NCBI GenBank assembly: GCA_946613955.1
Contig: CAMOGC010000014.1
Coordinates: 1 to 17,394, forward strand
Source of the DNA: an uncultured Clostridia bacterium
GTDB lineage: Bacteria; Bacillota_A; Clostridia; Christensenellales; Aristaeellaceae
Length of the DNA: 17,394 nucleotides
Direction of reading: 5' to 3'
Part shown: positions 7,661 through 14,650 of the stretch, in pieces
Position numbering within the stretch: the first letter of the stretch is position 1
Layout: each line of letters opens with the position of its first letter
Notes under the pieces: generated by a model
Told to the model about the DNA's origin: nothing
The model's input: only the letters and a program-made list of their open reading frames with translations
Databases searched by the model: none
Made by a program: the position numbers and the translations under genes

Positions 7661-7897
7661 CGAATCTCTCGCTGTGCCACTCAACTTCTCCACCCCCTGG
7701 GGGATGGACTCGTTTTCCGCGTACCGACATACGCGCTGCCTTGATAACGGGCGCAGATCCCGTCGCCGACTACTCGTTCCCTTTCGCCGGTGCCCTCAGG
7801 AGTCCATTCACCATCCTGCCGACCGCCGCGGTTCCACTTTCCGCGGCTCCCTGTGGATCGCCAGATCGACGGCTACTTCTCTCCCTCGCTGGTTGTT
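7627..7897 (-). promoter_or_regulatory. T-box riboswitch, predicted tryptophan-tRNA specific
   Basis: The leader of the importer operon has the parts of a T-box in order. In stem I there is GAGAGAAGUA with the AGUA turn at 7874-7877, an AGGGAG plus apical hairpin (7825-7847), then GAAUGGACUCCUGAG. The specifier UGG is at 7804-7806, nine nucleotides before the end of the CCUGAG stretch, the same distance as GGC in the Bacillus glyQS T-box. A hairpin at 7689-7708 may be stem III. The T-box motif GAGUGGCACAGCGAG (7668-7682) can fold as GAG/CUC and GCGA/UCGC around the UGGC-containing bulge. UGGC would pair with a tRNA ending GCCA, matching the G discriminator of bacterial tRNA-Trp. A terminator follows. 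Uncharged tRNA-Trp should therefore raise expression of the importer. Confidence 0.88.
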
Positions 7898-7903
7898 ACG
7901 GGA

Positions 7904-7933
7904 ATCATACCTCTCTTCCCCCATTCCTGTCAA
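7904..7933 (-). promoter_or_regulatory. Sigma-A-type promoter for the T-box-importer operon
   Basis: On the minus strand TTGACA (7928-7933) and TATGAT (7904-7909) are separated by 18 bp. The predicted start near 7897 places the T-box stem I immediately at the 5' end of the transcript, which supports both calls. It lies back to back with the pheA promoter; about 53 bp separate the two -35 boxes. Confidence 0.82.
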
Positions 7934-7986
7934 GCGGGGAATTGTATTTCGATTGTTTTTCGTGCTCTTCCGCCCCCGGCGCGTTC

Positions 7987-8016
7987 TTGACAACCGCGCG
8001 GGCCTTCTTGCATAAT
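7987..8016 (+). promoter_or_regulatory. Sigma-A-type promoter for pheA-aroF
   Basis: TTGACA (7987-7992) is followed after 18 bp by CATAAT (8011-8016), one mismatch from TATAAT. The predicted start near 8023 leaves a leader of about 147 nt before the pheA ATG. No other good promoter was found between here and pheA. Confidence 0.75.
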
Positions 8017-8019
8017 AAC

Positions 8020-8144
8020 CCGGGATTTGTACAGCCGCCGGCGCTCGTGATTGGCGGGGGGTGTTTCTGTCTGTCAGACCCGCGGGGAAGGCAGGCGCCT
8101 CCGCGAAGCCTTTCCCTGGCCGGAAGCGGCGGGGCCAATCCCGG
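8020..8144 (+). other. Possible structured leader of pheA
   Basis: CCGGGATT (8020-8027) is fully complementary to AATCCCGG (8137-8144). Inside, CCGCCG just after 8033 can pair with CGGCGG just before 8134. Together they would close most of the leader into one long-range stem. No T-box motif, terminator-like T run or ATG-started leader peptide was seen, and I do not recognise a known riboswitch. The region is GC-rich, so chance pairing is a real alternative. Confidence 0.3.
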
Positions 8145-8169
8145 AAGCAAAGAAAAGGGGGCGCTCCGG

Positions 8170-9252
8170 ATGAACGGACTGGAAGAAGCCCGGGAGATCA
8201 TCTCCCGCGTCGACGGGGAGATGGCGGCGCTTTTTGAGGAAAGAATGAAGGCGGTTGCCGCCGTCGCCGCCTATAAAAAGGAAAACGGTCTCCCGGTGCT
8301 GGATCCCGCCCGGGAGGAAGCGGTGCTCGCCCTGGGCCGGAAGCGGATCTCCGATCCCGTGATCGAGGAATACTATTCGGAATTTCTGAAAAACACCATG
8401 GCGGTTTCCCGGGCGTATCAGGCCTCCCTGATTTCCGGGCGCAGCGTGGCGTTCTGCGGCGTCCCGGGCGCCTACGCCCATATCGCGGCGCGGAAGCTGT
8501 ATCCCGAGGGCCGGTTTACCGGCTTTTCGGATTTCGCCCGGACCTACGCCGCGGCGGAGGAGGGGGAATGCGACTGCGCCGTGCTCCCCCTGGGCAACTC
8601 TACGGCGGGGGAAGTGCCCGAGGTCATGGATCTGCTCTTCGCCGGCAGCCTGTATATCAACCGGCTGATCGATCTTCCGGTGCGCCACGGGCTGCTGGCC
8701 TGCCCCGGGGCGTCCCTGGGCGGCATCCGGAAGGTTTTCAGCCATCCCCAGGCCCTGCGCCAGTGCGCCGGCTATCTGCGGAGCCGGGGATGGGAAACGG
8801 TCGAAACCGGAAACACCGCCGAGGCGGCTAAGCGGGTGCGGGAGATGAACGATCCCTCCCTCGCCGCCATCGCCTCGGAGGAGGCCGCGGATCTCTACGG
8901 CCTGCGGCTGCTGGAGGGCGGGATCAACGACGAGGCCGGAAATACGACCCGCTTCGCCGCCCTGACCCGCAGCCTCCATATGCCCGAACACCGCGGTCTT
9001 CGGGAGGACGCGGGGTTCATCCTGATGTTTACGGTCCAGAACCGGGCCGGCGCCCTGGCCCAGACCCTGAACATCATCGGCGCCCACGGCTATAACATGA
9101 AGACCCTCCGCAGCCGTCCCATGAAGGGCCTGCAGTGGAATTATTACTTCTATGTCGAGGCGGAAGGGAATATCAACAGCGAAAACGGGGAAATGCTCCT
9201 GCGGGAGCTGGGGGCCGTCTGCGCACGGCTGAAGCTGGTCGGCGTCTGGTGA
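8170..9252 (+). CDS. pheA: Bifunctional chorismate mutase / prephenate dehydratase
   Basis: The 360-residue protein converts chorismate to prephenate and then to phenylpyruvate, the last committed steps to phenylalanine. Residues 1-85 are an AroQ-type chorismate mutase with the expected Arg8, Arg25, Lys36/37, Asp45, Arg48, Glu49 and Gln84. Residues 92-265 are the dehydratase, with the diagnostic NTTRF at 258-262. An ACT domain (about 283-355) follows, with GALAQTL (294-300), likely for phenylalanine feedback. Two deviations are visible. The PIENS-like motif reads PLGNS (140-144), with Gly in place of the conserved Glu. The ACT ESRP motif reads RSRP (314-317), which I believe is common in Clostridia. 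The ATG at 8170 follows AAGGGGG. The frame is open further upstream but homology starts at MNGLEEAREI. It is followed by aroF with a 5-bp gap. Confidence 0.95.
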   Translation: MNGLEEAREIISRVDGEMAALFEERMKAVAAVAAYKKENGLPVLDPAREEAVLALGRKRISDPVIEEYYSEFLKNTMAVSRAYQASLISGRSVAFCGVPGAYAHIAARKLYPEGRFTGFSDFARTYAAAEEGECDCAVLPLGNSTAGEVPEVMDLLFAGSLYINRLIDLPVRHGLLACPGASLGGIRKVFSHPQALRQCAGYLRSRGWETVETGNTAEAAKRVREMNDPSLAAIASEEAADLYGLRLLEGGINDEAGNTTRFAALTRSLHMPEHRGLREDAGFILMFTVQNRAGALAQTLNIIGAHGYNMKTLRSRPMKGLQWNYYFYVEAEGNINSENGEMLLRELGAVCARLKLVGVW

Positions 9253-9257
9253 ATAAG

Positions 9258-10286
9258 ATGAACATGATTTTTCAAAAGGAAATGCCCTCCGCGGCCACGG
9301 TGCGGGAAATGTATCCGGTCACCGCGCGGATGCGGGAAAACAAGCGGAAAAACGACGACGCCCTCCGGGCCGTTTTCGAGGGAAGGGATTCCCGGCTGCT
9401 GCTGATCATCGGGCCCTGCTCGGCCGACCGGGAGGACGCGGTGCTGGAATACGTCGGGCGGCTGCGCCGGGTGCAGGAAAAAGTCGCGGACAGAATCATC
9501 CTGATCCCCCGGATTTATACCAATAAGCCCCGGACGACCGGCGACGGATACAAGGGCATGCTGCATCAGCCGGATCCCACCCATCCCTCGGATCTGCTCC
9601 GGGGGCTGCTGGCCATCCGGAAGCTGCATATCGACGTGCTGGAGCAGACGGGTTTTTCCAGCGCCGACGAAATGCTCTATCCGGAAAACTACCGCTACCT
9701 GTCGGACTGCCTGAGCTATGTGGCGGTGGGGGCCCGATCGGTGGAAAACCAGATGCACCGGCTGACCGCCAGCGGCCTGGACATCCCCGTGGGCATGAAG
9801 AACCCGACCGGCGGGGATCTGTCGGTCATGATGAACGCCATCCACGCCGCCCAGAACGGGCATACCTTCGTTTTCTCCGGGTGGGAGGTCCGCAGCGCGG
9901 GCAATCCCCTGGCCCACGCGATCCTCCGGGGATACGCCAACAAGCACGGGCAGAACCTGCCCAACTATCATTATGAGGATCTGCGGCTGCTCTTCGAGCT
10001 GTATGGCAAAAGCGGCCTGCAAAACCCGGCGGTCATCGTGGACTGCAACCACGCCAATTCCGGCAAGCTTTTCGACCAGCAGCCCCGCATTGCCCGGGAA
10101 ATCCTCCATTCCATGAAGCTCAGCGCCGATATCCGGAGCCTGGTGAAGGGTCTGATGATCGAAAGCTATCTGGAGGACGGGTGCCAGAAGCCCACGGAAG
10201 GGGTCTACGGCAAATCCATTACCGATCCCTGCCTGGGGTGGGACCGGAGTGAAAGGCTGATCCTGGATCTGGCCGAACTGGTTTGA
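9258..10286 (+). CDS. aroF: 3-deoxy-7-phosphoheptulonate (DAHP) synthase, type I
   Basis: The 342-residue enzyme condenses phosphoenolpyruvate and erythrose 4-phosphate to DAHP, the entry step of the shikimate pathway. Motifs of the AroF/AroG/AroH type: GPCSA (52-56) with the metal-binding Cys, KPRTTGDGYKG (90-100), GARSVENQ (158-165), KNPTGG (181-186), DCNHANSGK (262-270) with the metal His265, IESYLEDG with Glu302, and DPCLGW (323-328) with Asp323. The wording of several motifs (KNPTGG for KNGTDG, DPCLGW for DACIGW) differs from enterobacterial enzymes but keeps the functional residues. ATG 9258 is preferred. GTG at 9249 overlaps the pheA stop, ATG 9264 is also possible, and no start has a strong ribosome binding site, so coupling to pheA is likely. 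No separate regulatory domain is present. Confidence 0.94.
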   Translation: MNMIFQKEMPSAATVREMYPVTARMRENKRKNDDALRAVFEGRDSRLLLIIGPCSADREDAVLEYVGRLRRVQEKVADRIILIPRIYTNKPRTTGDGYKGMLHQPDPTHPSDLLRGLLAIRKLHIDVLEQTGFSSADEMLYPENYRYLSDCLSYVAVGARSVENQMHRLTASGLDIPVGMKNPTGGDLSVMMNAIHAAQNGHTFVFSGWEVRSAGNPLAHAILRGYANKHGQNLPNYHYEDLRLLFELYGKSGLQNPAVIVDCNHANSGKLFDQQPRIAREILHSMKLSADIRSLVKGLMIESYLEDGCQKPTEGVYGKSITDPCLGWDRSERLILDLAELV

Positions 10287-10331
10287 TTCCCGCTCTGTGC
10301 AGGAAACAGGATTCCCTCTGTCGAATCAAAC
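10281..10331 (+). repeat. 9-bp inverted repeat after aroF
   Basis: GTTTGATTC (10281-10289, overlapping the aroF stop codon) is a perfect complement of GAATCAAAC (10323-10331), with 33 nt between. A second GATTC at about 10310 could pair with the same right arm, giving two competing hairpins. No T run follows immediately, so it is not a classical terminator. It fills much of the 90-bp gap before the exported-protein gene. I see no clear promoter there, so this gene may be read from the pheA promoter or from one I cannot recognise. Confidence 0.4.
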
Positions 10332-10376
10332 AGATGGATTGGTTTTACTTTAACATTCACGAAGGAGGATATACGC

Positions 10377-11927
10377 ATGAAAAAACTGCTTTCCCTCGCG
10401 CTGGCGCTGATCATGCTGGCGCTGCCCCTCTTTTCCCAGGCGGAAGAGGCGTCTGTGAATCTTCGCTCGACCCCGCCCGCCCTCCAGTTTCCGGATTTCT
10501 TTCAGCCCTACCGGGAGCAGGGGCAGGCCGTGATTACCGATCTTTCCTTTACCCCCGGCCAGGTGCTGCTCTCCTCCCTCCCGGCGGATCAGGCCCCGGC
10601 CATTGCGGATCTGCTGAAGGTGCTGGTTTTCCGCGTCAGCGAGCAGCGCTCCGATAACCTGAGCCAGACGGGGGTCTCCCTGCTGCTTGATGGAGACAGC
10701 GCCCTGAACTTTTCCTTCGCCAGCGACGGCAAGGGCCTCTATTTCTGCTCCAACCTGCTGGGCGAAAAAATCCTGACCATGACCCCGGACCAGACGGAGT
10801 CGGTCGTCCGCCTGATCATCCAGTCCGCCGCGGACGCCGGCACCCTCCCGAAGGATCAGGCCGCCTCCCTGCTCGGCCTTCTGGACGCGGTCAAGGATCC
10901 CGCGGCCTTCAAGGAGTCAACGTTTGGGGCCCTGGATCTGAAGGGCTTCGTGGAAGTCTTCCAGAGCATTCTCGCCGGCGTCACGATGGAAGAGGTCACC
11001 GAGCCCATCCCCGAGCTCCCCGAAGCCGCGATTGTCATCACCATTCCCGTTACAAAGGCGAACATGATCCGCTTCATGGAGGAAGCGGCCAAGCTGATCT
11101 GGAGCATCCCCTTCATTCAGCAGATGTCGGCCAACGGCAACGCCACCGTGTCCATAAAAGGGGAAAAGAAGCCCATGACCCAGGAAAGCCTGACTGAGCT
11201 TCTGACCATGTTCCCCGGCATGATGAAGGAAGACAGCGCCATCAAAATCTACGCGGATGCCACCGGTTCCCATATGTATATTACTTCCTCCGCGGCGCTG
11301 GTCAACGGGGAGAACGAGCTCACCCTCACCTACAGCCTGACCACGACCAGGGATGACAAGGGCTTCCGCGCCGTTCTGGCGGAAACCGTTACTTCCGTCG
11401 AATCCACCCTGACGCTCAACGGCGATATTCAGGTCACCTATGAGGGGAAGGGCGGAAACCTGGTTTATCTGATTACCTCCAACCTCACCCCCGCCCAGGG
11501 AACCGCGTTCCAGCCCATCGAAATGAACTTCACCGGCTCCTGGGCAATCGCGAAGGACGCCTTTGACGCCGCCATCAGCGGTACCATGACCGCCCGGAAT
11601 GACGCGGAATCCCCGGCCGTTCCCATTTTCCTCTCCGCCACCTCTTCCCAGAAGGATCTGGGGGATCACGCCGAGGGCCAGGAGACCCTGTCCATGTCCG
11701 TCGAGGGCGTCGGCGATCTCTATTCCCTGACGGTTCAGCGGAAAACCGAGTTGGCCGAGGCCTATATCACCTCTCCGGACGCGGTGGAAATCGCGGCCCT
11801 GGATACGGCCGGCATGAACGCCCTGGGCAGCGAAATCAAGCAGAATGCCACGGGCGTCTTCCTGGGCATCCTGATGAAGCTGCCCCCCTCCGTCCTGAAG
11901 CTGCTGATGAAAAATACCGGGAAATAA
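10377..11927 (+). CDS. Exported protein of unknown function
   Basis: I do not recognise this 516-residue protein. It starts with a clear signal peptide (MKKLLSLALALIMLALPLFS, then QAEE) with a likely signal peptidase I site after Ala22 and no lipobox. A very strong ribosome binding site AAGGAGG lies 8 bp before the ATG. The mature part has few cysteines. It alternates helix-like stretches (about 75-90, 145-180, 230-250, 270-290) with beta-like Thr/Ser/Gly-rich segments in the second half, such as TLTLNGDIQVTYEG. The C-terminus, after about residue 490, is hydrophobic and lysine-rich (FLGILMKLPPSVLKLLMKN) and might associate with the membrane. No LPXTG or SLH motif was seen. It stands alone between the aroF inverted repeat and a strong terminator, and codon use looks like that of its neighbours. 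Confidence 0.85.
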   Translation: MKKLLSLALALIMLALPLFSQAEEASVNLRSTPPALQFPDFFQPYREQGQAVITDLSFTPGQVLLSSLPADQAPAIADLLKVLVFRVSEQRSDNLSQTGVSLLLDGDSALNFSFASDGKGLYFCSNLLGEKILTMTPDQTESVVRLIIQSAADAGTLPKDQAASLLGLLDAVKDPAAFKESTFGALDLKGFVEVFQSILAGVTMEEVTEPIPELPEAAIVITIPVTKANMIRFMEEAAKLIWSIPFIQQMSANGNATVSIKGEKKPMTQESLTELLTMFPGMMKEDSAIKIYADATGSHMYITSSAALVNGENELTLTYSLTTTRDDKGFRAVLAETVTSVESTLTLNGDIQVTYEGKGGNLVYLITSNLTPAQGTAFQPIEMNFTGSWAIAKDAFDAAISGTMTARNDAESPAVPIFLSATSSQKDLGDHAEGQETLSMSVEGVGDLYSLTVQRKTELAEAYITSPDAVEIAALDTAGMNALGSEIKQNATGVFLGILMKLPPSVLKLLMKNTGK

Positions 11928-11946
11928 TCCCCCGCCCAAAAACGTT

Positions 11947-11975
11947 CGGGCGCCCATCCGGGCGCCCGTTTTTTT
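11947..11975 (+). terminator. Strong intrinsic terminator after the exported-protein gene
   Basis: CGGGCGCCC (11947-11955) and GGGCGCCCG (11960-11968) form a perfect 9-bp stem with a 4-nt loop, followed by seven T. It lies 20 nt after the stop codon. A run of A before the left arm gives a T stretch on the opposite strand, so it may also stop the convergent coiled-coil gene operon, whose last stop codon is about 130 nt away. Nothing else is evident in 11976-12101. Confidence 0.93.
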
Positions 11976-12101
11976 GTTTACCGTATTCCGCGGCCTGGCA
12001 CGGCCTGCTCCATCCTTTCCGGCACGCGGCGGGGTCGTTTTCGCCGTCGGCGCCCGGCTTTCTCCATGTTTTCCAGGCGGTCTTCCGCCCCGGCGCAGCC
12101 T

Positions 12102-12776
12102 TTACCTCCGGTTCCGAACCTCGTTGCGCTCCAGCCGGATCCCGTTGAGCATCTCGCTCAGGCTGCGGTCCACGTCCATCAGCTGGCGGTCGACATAGTC
12201 CAGCGTGTTTTTCCGAAGCTGGGTCATCTCCTGCTGGGTCTTTTCGCGGATCTCGTCGCTTTCGACCCGGGCCCGGCGGACGATGTTTTCCTCCTCGACC
12301 ATCTGGCGGGCCTTCTTCTCCGCGTCCTCGAGCATGCGGGCCGCCTCCGCCCTTCCCGCCTCGACGCAGGCGGTCGCCTCCTGCTGGGCCTTGTCCATCA
12401 GGGCGTTGGCCTCGTAATTGGCCCGCTCGGCGAGCTGGCGAGCCTGCTCCTGGGCGTCGCCGATCATTTGCTGAGCCTTGGTCTTGGCCTCGCCCACCAT
12501 CTGCTGCGCCTGGTTCTGGGCGTTTTTGAGGATCTCGTCCTTCTTTTCGTCGGTTTCCTTCCGGATGGCCTGCTCCTCGCGGACGATCTCCGCCGCCTTC
12601 CGCACCGTGTCGGGCAGGTTATCCTCCAGATAGTTCAGATGGCTCTCCATGATGCCGCGGTTGACGACGCAGTTTTCCGCGCTCATCAGGGTTTTCCTGG
12701 CGTTGGCCATTTCCTGCTTCATGATCCGGATGGCCTTTACGCAGTTATCCGCGCTGTTGATATCCGATGATGCCAT
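12102..12776 (-). CDS. Hendecad-repeat coiled-coil protein (DivIVA / ATP-synthase-b-like)
   Basis: The 224-residue protein is charged and almost entirely helical, with no membrane segment or signal peptide. From residue 86 to 162 it has seven consecutive 11-residue repeats beginning with Ala or Gly, for example AQNQAQQMVGE, AKTKAQQMIGD and AQEQARQLAER, the pattern of a hendecad coiled coil. The N-terminal 60 residues are less regular and include two Cys; the C-terminal 40 are again helical. Automated annotations of similar clostridial proteins use names such as ATPase or ATP synthase subunit B-like. Any link to ATP synthase is only compositional. I chose ATG 12776 (MASSDIN), which follows AGGGG, over ATG 12812, which lacks a ribosome binding site. 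It is the last gene of the operon, 53 bp after coaD. A role in scaffolding or cell division is a guess from DivIVA-like architecture. Confidence 0.82.
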   Translation of the reverse strand: MASSDINSADNCVKAIRIMKQEMANARKTLMSAENCVVNRGIMESHLNYLEDNLPDTVRKAAEIVREEQAIRKETDEKKDEILKNAQNQAQQMVGEAKTKAQQMIGDAQEQARQLAERANYEANALMDKAQQEATACVEAGRAEAARMLEDAEKKARQMVEEENIVRRARVESDEIREKTQQEMTQLRKNTLDYVDRQLMDVDRSLSEMLNGIRLERNEVRNRR

Positions 12777-12829
12777 ATGGATGCGTTCCCCTTTCCCGAT
12801 TCTGCTTTTCATCCTGGAAGAGTGTATTC

Positions 12830-13309
12830 TTATTTCGACAGCCGCTCCGCGATTTCCTCCGCGACCTCCTTCGGAACGAAGGGCCGGATGTCTCCCCCGA
12901 AGGCGGCGATTTCCCGGACCGCCGAGGAAGAGACGCAGGAAAGCTCGTCCGCCGAGGGCATCAGCAGCGTTTCCATGCCCGGATACAGCTTCCGGTTGGC
13001 CGCGGCCGCCAGGCTCTCCCCGTCGAATTCAACCGCGCCCCGGACGCCCCGCAGGACGATGCTTTCCCCGTTCTGGCGCATGTATTCCGCCAGCAGGCCG
13101 TCCCATCGGCGAATGCGCACCCCCGGCATCTCCGCCGTGCATTCCGCCAGCAGGCGCATCCGCTCCTCCGGCGAAAAGACGCCCTGCTTATGGACATTGA
13201 CCATGACCACCACCGTGACCCGGTCGAACAGCTTCGCCGCCCGGCGGATCAGATCCATATGTCCCCTGGTCACCGGATCAAAGGATCCGGGAATCACGCA
13301 TCCTGCCAT
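12830..13309 (-). CDS. coaD: Phosphopantetheine adenylyltransferase
   Basis: The 159-residue enzyme transfers AMP from ATP to 4'-phosphopantetheine to make dephospho-CoA, the penultimate step of coenzyme A synthesis. The nucleotidyltransferase signature PGSFDPVTRGH lies at about residues 7-17, with the TxGH nucleotide-binding motif. VLRGVRGAVEFDGE, ANRKLYPGMETL and SSSAVREIAAFGGDI follow in the family order and SSS is intact. Length matches the usual 160 residues. ATG 13309 (MAGCVIPGSFDP) is preferred over an upstream ATG at 13339 because homology begins there. The start overlaps the end of rsmD by 16 bp, so translation is probably coupled. The rsmD-coaD pair is widespread in bacteria. An acyl-CoA ligase elsewhere in the window uses the final product, but no regulatory link is visible. 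Confidence 0.97.
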   Translation of the reverse strand: MAGCVIPGSFDPVTRGHMDLIRRAAKLFDRVTVVVMVNVHKQGVFSPEERMRLLAECTAEMPGVRIRRWDGLLAEYMRQNGESIVLRGVRGAVEFDGESLAAAANRKLYPGMETLLMPSADELSCVSSSAVREIAAFGGDIRPFVPKEVAEEIAERLSK

Positions 13310-13845
13310 TGATACAAGCTCACCCCGCAATATCCCCATGTTCTTTCCCGGATCAGGGCGTATCCCTCCGCCACCGCCGGGGACGCCTTCGCCTGCCGCT
13401 CCAGAACGATCATTCCGTCCTCCGCCAGCAGCGCTCTTAGCTCCTCCGTCATTTCCCGCAGATCCGTCATCGCGTAGGGCGGATCCAGAAAAATGAGGTC
13501 AAACCGTTCTCCCTCCGCCCGCAGGGTCTGAATCGTCCGGCGCCAGTCCCCGGCCATCCGCCGCGCCCGATCCTCAAACCCCAGGGCGGCGATGTTCTTT
13601 TCCTCGATCCGCAGGGCCTCCCGGTCCCGGTCCGCCAGGACGGCGAAGGCCGCCCCCCGGCTCAGGGCTTCCAGGCTCAGCGCCCCGCTGCCGGCGAACA
13701 GATCCAGCACCCTGGCGCCGGGCACCCGGTTCTGAATCATGTTGAAAATATTCTCCCGAACCCGATCGAGCGTGGGCCGGGTATCCCTTCCTTCCGGCGC
13801 CTCGATGCGCCGTCCCCGGGCGCTGCCCGCGATAATCCGCAGCAT
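13294..13845 (-). CDS. rsmD: 16S rRNA (guanine966-N2)-methyltransferase
   Basis: This 183-residue SAM-dependent methyltransferase modifies G966 of 16S rRNA. The N-terminus MLRIIAGSARGRRIEAPEG followed by TRPTLDRVRENIFNMI is typical of RsmD. The SAM-binding motif VLDLFAGSGALSLEALSRGA is at 46-65, with an acidic residue at the end of the next strand (LADRD, 70-74). The catalytic motif LDPPY (120-124) defines the N-methyltransferase class. Length is as expected. The start lies 1 nt after the stop codon of the upstream membrane-protein gene, and the end overlaps coaD by 16 bp, so all three are read from one transcript. Nothing unusual in the active site was noticed. Confidence 0.96.
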   Translation of the reverse strand: MLRIIAGSARGRRIEAPEGRDTRPTLDRVRENIFNMIQNRVPGARVLDLFAGSGALSLEALSRGAAFAVLADRDREALRIEEKNIAALGFEDRARRMAGDWRRTIQTLRAEGERFDLIFLDPPYAMTDLREMTEELRALLAEDGMIVLERQAKASPAVAEGYALIRERTWGYCGVSLYQWQDA

Positions 13846-13846
13846 G

Positions 13847-14650
13847 TCAGTTCAGCTGTTCCGGCCCCCTGGAAGAGTGCCGGGCCTTTCTTTCCTTCTT
13901 TTCCCGCCGCTTCTGTTTCCGGACGCCTTCCGCGATGCCGGTCAGAATTCTGGATCGCTGGGCCGGGCCCCGGGTATAGCCGAGGCCGTAGGCGAGCGCC
14001 GGCAGCAAAACCAGAATCGGGCTCAGCCTTTCCAGCAGCAGCATCCCGTCCCGGTCCGTGGCGCCTACCATGGAAACGAAGGGCATGGTCGAGATCCGGA
14101 CGATCAGCCGGAGAATATCCTCCGCCGTGGCGCCGGTCTGGCTCGTATAGGCCACCAGCGCGTCCCCGATCTCGCTGCGCCCCTGATAGCTGCTCAGCCA
14201 GGAGGGCAGCGCCCCGATGCCCGTCTCCTGCCTTTTCGCGATGATCGCCAGCGCGATGGCGCACAGCAGCAGCGGAACGGAGCCCAGCAGGCCCACGAGG
14301 AAGCCTTTCGCCGGATGATAGCTCATGCGCCGCTCGCTGTCGGCGATGAAGCTGCCCCTTTCCTGCTTCTGCCAGAGGATTTCACCCCGGGCGACGGCCT
14401 CGGCGCCCTTCCCGGCGGCGTTGGAGAACAGGAAGAAAAGGAGGGCCCCTTCCACCGCCCCGTTCAGCAGAATCCGAAGGAACACGCTGTCCATGTTCAT
14501 CATCGAGCAGATCAGGAAGGTAAAAATGCCAAAGAGCACCAGCGTGCCGAAAAAGCCCAGCGCGCTCTTCCACGTCCGCTCCTCCGTCGGCGCTCCCGTC
14601 AGATAGGGCTTGGTAACCGGCTGAACCGGTTTCTTGCTCCTGCTTGTCAT
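13847..14650 (-). CDS. Integral membrane protein of unknown function
   Basis: I do not recognise this 267-residue protein. It has a polar, basic N-terminus (about 28 residues) and four or so hydrophobic spans near 30-50, 57-77, 115-138 and 208-228. A hydrophilic loop of about 70 residues lies between the third and fourth. The C-terminal tail of about 35 residues is very basic (QKRREKKERKARH) and probably cytoplasmic, perhaps contacting nucleic acid or lipid head groups. No enzyme motif or conserved cysteine was noticed. The ATG at 14650 follows AAAGGAAG. It is embedded in the operon between alr (105 bp upstream) and rsmD (1 nt downstream), so it is probably expressed with cell-wall and RNA-modification genes, but context gives no specific function. 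Confidence 0.82.
   Translation of the reverse strand: MTSRSKKPVQPVTKPYLTGAPTEERTWKSALGFFGTLVLFGIFTFLICSMMNMDSVFLRILLNGAVEGALLFFLFSNAAGKGAEAVARGEILWQKQERGSFIADSERRMSYHPAKGFLVGLLGSVPLLLCAIALAIIAKRQETGIGALPSWLSSYQGRSEIGDALVAYTSQTGATAEDILRLIVRISTMPFVSMVGATDRDGMLLLERLSPILVLLPALAYGLGYTRGPAQRSRILTGIAEGVRKQKRREKKERKARHSSRGPEQLN

Noticed and set aside
7826..7840. AAAGUGGAACCGCGG on the minus strand, close to the classical T-box consensus
   Set aside because: It lies only about 60 nt after the predicted start and forms the apical hairpin of stem I. The functional antiterminator motif is at 7668-7682, next to the terminator, with proper helices on both sides.
6766..8169. In-frame extension upstream of pheA on the plus strand, including a GTG near 8048
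   Set aside because: Most of it is antisense to the binding protein gene and the T-box. The part after the promoter has no ribosome binding site and no mutase homology; the ATG at 8170 has AAGGGGG before it and the correct mutase N-terminus.
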